NCBI RefSeq assembly: GCF_003121585.1
Contig: NZ_QEOO01000015.1
Location: 1-64,000 of the forward strand
Reading direction: 5' to 3'
DNA length: 64,000 bases
From: Nocardioides speluncae
GTDB lineage: Bacteria; Actinomycetota; Actinomycetes; Propionibacteriales; Nocardioidaceae
Of this stretch, positions 62,248-64,000 are shown one piece after another (the first letter of the stretch is position 1; the number at the start of each line of letters is the position of its first letter). Both the position numbers and the translations under genes were made by a program. Under the pieces are notes generated by a model. It saw only the letters and a program-made list of their open reading frames with translations, made no database searches and was not told where the DNA came from.

Positions 62248-63645
62248 TCAGGCCTTCGCGGGCTCCTCGGCGGGCTCCTCGGCCGCTGCCTCGGTCTCGC
62301 CCTCCGCGGCGGGCTCGCCGATGGTGCCGTCCGGGAGCAGGTTCTTCAGCTCAACGACGTTGCCGGACGCGTCCTTGACCACGGCCGACTCCACGATGGT
62401 GGCCAGCGCCTTGCCTCGCAGGATCTCCTGTACCAGCTCGGGCACGTGGTTGTGCTCGAACATGTGGTTGGCGAACTCCTGCGGGTCCTGCCCGGCCTGC
62501 TGCGCACGGCGTACCAGGTGCTGGGAGAGCTCGTTCTGGTCGACGCCGAACTGCTCCTTCTTCGCCACCTCGTCCAGCACGAACTGCGCGGCGATCGCGT
62601 CACGCACCCGGCGCTCGAGGTCGGCCTCGAACTCCTCGATGGTCTGGCTCTCGTTCTCGAGGTACTGCTCCATCGTCAGGCCGGCGTAGACCAGCTGCTG
62701 CTCGATGTTCTCGCGGCGGGCGTTGAGCTCCTCGGTGACCAGCGTCTCCGGCAGCGGGATCTCGACCTTGTCCAGCAGCCGCTCGAGGACCACGTCGCGG
62801 GCGGCGGACGCCTGCTCCAGCCGCTTGCCCCGGCCGAGCCGCTCGCGTACGTCGGCGGTCAGCTCCTCGGCGGTGTCGAACTCCGAGGCCATCTGGGCGA
62901 ACTCGTCGTCGAACTCGGGGAGCTCCTGCTCCTGCACCTGGCTGACGGTGACCTGGACCTCGACGTCCTCGCCGACCAGGTCGCCACCGACCAGCTGGGA
63001 GGTGAACGTCTTGTCCTCGCCGGCGCTCATCCCGGTCAGCGCCTCGTCGAGCCCGTCGAGCATGCCGCCGCGGCCGACCTGGTACGACATGCCGGCGACC
63101 TCGGCGCCCTCGACCGGCTCGCCGCCCTGGGTGGCCCTGAGGTCGAGTACGACGAAGTCGCCGTCGGCGGCCGGGCGGTCGACGTCGCTGAGCGAGGCGA
63201 ACCGCTCACGCAGCGCCTGCGACTGCTCCTCGACGTCGGCGTCGGTGACCGCGATGTCCTCGACCTCGGCCTCGATGCCGTCGTACGCCGGGAGCGTGAT
63301 CTCGGGCTTCACGTCGACCTCGGCGGTGAACTCGAGCGCCTCGTTGTCGTCGAACTTGGTCACCTCGATCTCGGGCTGCGCGAGCGGCTCGAGGTTGTTC
63401 TCCTGCAGCGCCTCGACGTACTTCTTCGGCAGCACCTCGTTGATCGCCTCGTCGAGCACGGCACCGCGGCCGACCTGGCGGTCGATCACGGCCGGCGGAA
63501 CCTTGCCCCGGCGGAAGCCCGGCACGTTGATCTGCTGGGCGATCTTCTTGTACGCCGCGTCGAGGCTCGGCTTGAGCTCATCGAAGGGCACCTCGACACT
63601 GAGCTTGGCCCGGGTCGGGCTCAAGGACTCGACGGCGCTCTTCAC
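62248..63645 (-). CDS. tig: Trigger factor, ribosome-associated chaperone
   Basis: 465 aa, GTG start with AGGAG 8 nt upstream; the frame continues upstream into the tRNA but this is the family start. Ribosome-binding signature VPGFRRGKVP in the N-domain, FKBP-type domain (DGDFVVLDLRATQGG, GMLDGLDEALTGM), and a long C-terminal helical cradle ending in a Glu/Ala tail. It binds nascent chains. Lies 3' of the two tRNAs and 5' of clpP1 in many actinobacteria; here four genes intervene. Confidence 0.96.
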   Translation of the reverse strand: MKSAVESLSPTRAKLSVEVPFDELKPSLDAAYKKIAQQINVPGFRRGKVPPAVIDRQVGRGAVLDEAINEVLPKKYVEALQENNLEPLAQPEIEVTKFDDNEALEFTAEVDVKPEITLPAYDGIEAEVEDIAVTDADVEEQSQALRERFASLSDVDRPAADGDFVVLDLRATQGGEPVEGAEVAGMSYQVGRGGMLDGLDEALTGMSAGEDKTFTSQLVGGDLVGEDVEVQVTVSQVQEQELPEFDDEFAQMASEFDTAEELTADVRERLGRGKRLEQASAARDVVLERLLDKVEIPLPETLVTEELNARRENIEQQLVYAGLTMEQYLENESQTIEEFEADLERRVRDAIAAQFVLDEVAKKEQFGVDQNELSQHLVRRAQQAGQDPQEFANHMFEHNHVPELVQEILRGKALATIVESAVVKDASGNVVELKNLLPDGTIGEPAAEGETEAAAEEPAEEPAKA

Positions 63646-63715
63646 AGGTGTTCTCCTCGCGATCAAATGCTGCATGTAGGTGGGTATGGAGGGTGCACGC
63701 ACGCAGCGTGCAGCG

Positions 63716-63788
63716 TCGGGGCGACAGGACTCGAACCTGCGATCTCCTGCTCCCAAAGCAGGCGCGCTAGCCACTACGCTACGCCCCG
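63716..63788 (-). tRNA. tRNA-Pro (anticodon TGG)
   Basis: 73 nt. Acceptor CGGGGCG/CGCCCCG, D-arm GCGT...GCGC, anticodon stem CCTGC/GCAGG with loop TTTGGGA, T-arm GCAGG-TTCGAGT-CCTGT, discriminator A. CCA is not encoded. Confidence 0.95.
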
Positions 63789-63826
63789 CCAAGCCACTCC
63801 TGAACGGGGTCCGGGAGCGGGCTTGG

Positions 63827-63897
63827 AGCGGATGACGGGAATCGAACCCGCGTAATCAGTTTGGAAGACTGAGGCTCTACCATTGAGCTACATCCGC
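63827..63897 (-). tRNA. tRNA-Gly (anticodon TCC)
   Basis: 71 nt. Acceptor GCGGATG/CATCCGC, anticodon stem CAGT/ACTG with loop CTTCCAA, T-arm GCGGG-TTCGATT-CCCGT, discriminator T. CCA is not encoded. It lies 38 bp upstream of tRNA-Pro on the same strand. Confidence 0.95.
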
Positions 63898-64000
63898 ACA
63901 TCCGGGCGTGACCCGGACGAGCACGTTCGTGCGTGCACATGGTGCCATATCGGCCAGATCCGCTCCCAATCGGTTCAGGAGCGGTTCAGGAGCGCCGCAC

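Noticed and set aside
63966..63997. Short tandem repeat CGGTTCAGGAG at the right edge
   Set aside because: Only two copies of 11 bp; no structure or gene context.

Overview
The window is a high-GC (about 70%) actinobacterial chromosome segment. It most resembles Nocardioides or a relative (Nocardioidaceae, Propionibacteriales). The evidence is the core gene order, a DUF222-HNH element, many GTG and TTG starts, and many genes whose start codon lies 6-7 nt after a TANNNT -10 box (leaderless transcripts). The genus is inferred from protein style, not from a marker gene.

Core backbone, read right to left on the minus strand: tRNA-Gly and tRNA-Pro, tig, clpP1-clpP2-clpX, valS (plus strand), folC, ndk, mreB-mreC-mreD-mrdA-rodA, the TIGR03960 radical SAM gene, its usual partner TIGR03936, rne, rplU, rpmA, obgE and proB. 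It covers protein folding and turnover, cell elongation, tRNA charging, folate, nucleotides, RNA decay, ribosome assembly and proline synthesis. A second conserved block at the left is a cysteine desulfurase, mnmA and a MetE-like gene; the first two feed sulfur into tRNA 2-thiouridine.

Accessory regions sit between core genes. 1-3.7 kb: an IS3-like element end, an Asp-box lipoprotein and two tandem paralogous lipoproteins. 7.1-11.6 kb: a trypsin-like protease fused to a DNA/RNA nuclease, a phased inverted-repeat array, a membrane-anchored EEP hydrolase, and a CMD/HxlR pair. 19.2-24.6 kb: a winged-helix protein, small hypotheticals, a VapBC-type toxin-antitoxin, and a duplicated 3' end of the radical SAM gene; this island separates TIGR03960 from TIGR03936. 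26.7-35.3 kb: metabolic genes, the DUF222-HNH element with terminal inverted repeats, a lipoprotein behind a DtxR/IdeR-type iron box, a Ca2+/H+ antiporter and a DUF2975/HTH pair. 41.4-50.4 kb: a DUF937 protein, a secreted M14 carboxypeptidase, a methyltransferase, an ECF sigma pair, a PNPOx/MocR pair and a start-less ORF remnant. 55.9-56.8 kb: a 163-bp structured inverted repeat and an Asp/Pro/Ser-rich anchored protein. 59.7-62.2 kb: a lipoprotein, an SRPBCC protein and a MerR/dehydrogenase pair.

The least explained features are repeats. A 293-bp array of 31-bp-phased arms (4 in one orientation, 6 inverted) fills one convergent intergenic gap, and a second, unrelated terminator at 45.15 kb also has duplicated arms 31 bp apart. 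The protease-nuclease fusion and the TIR-flanked DUF222-HNH unit are the strongest protein-level leads. No CRISPR array, prophage or biosynthetic cluster was seen.
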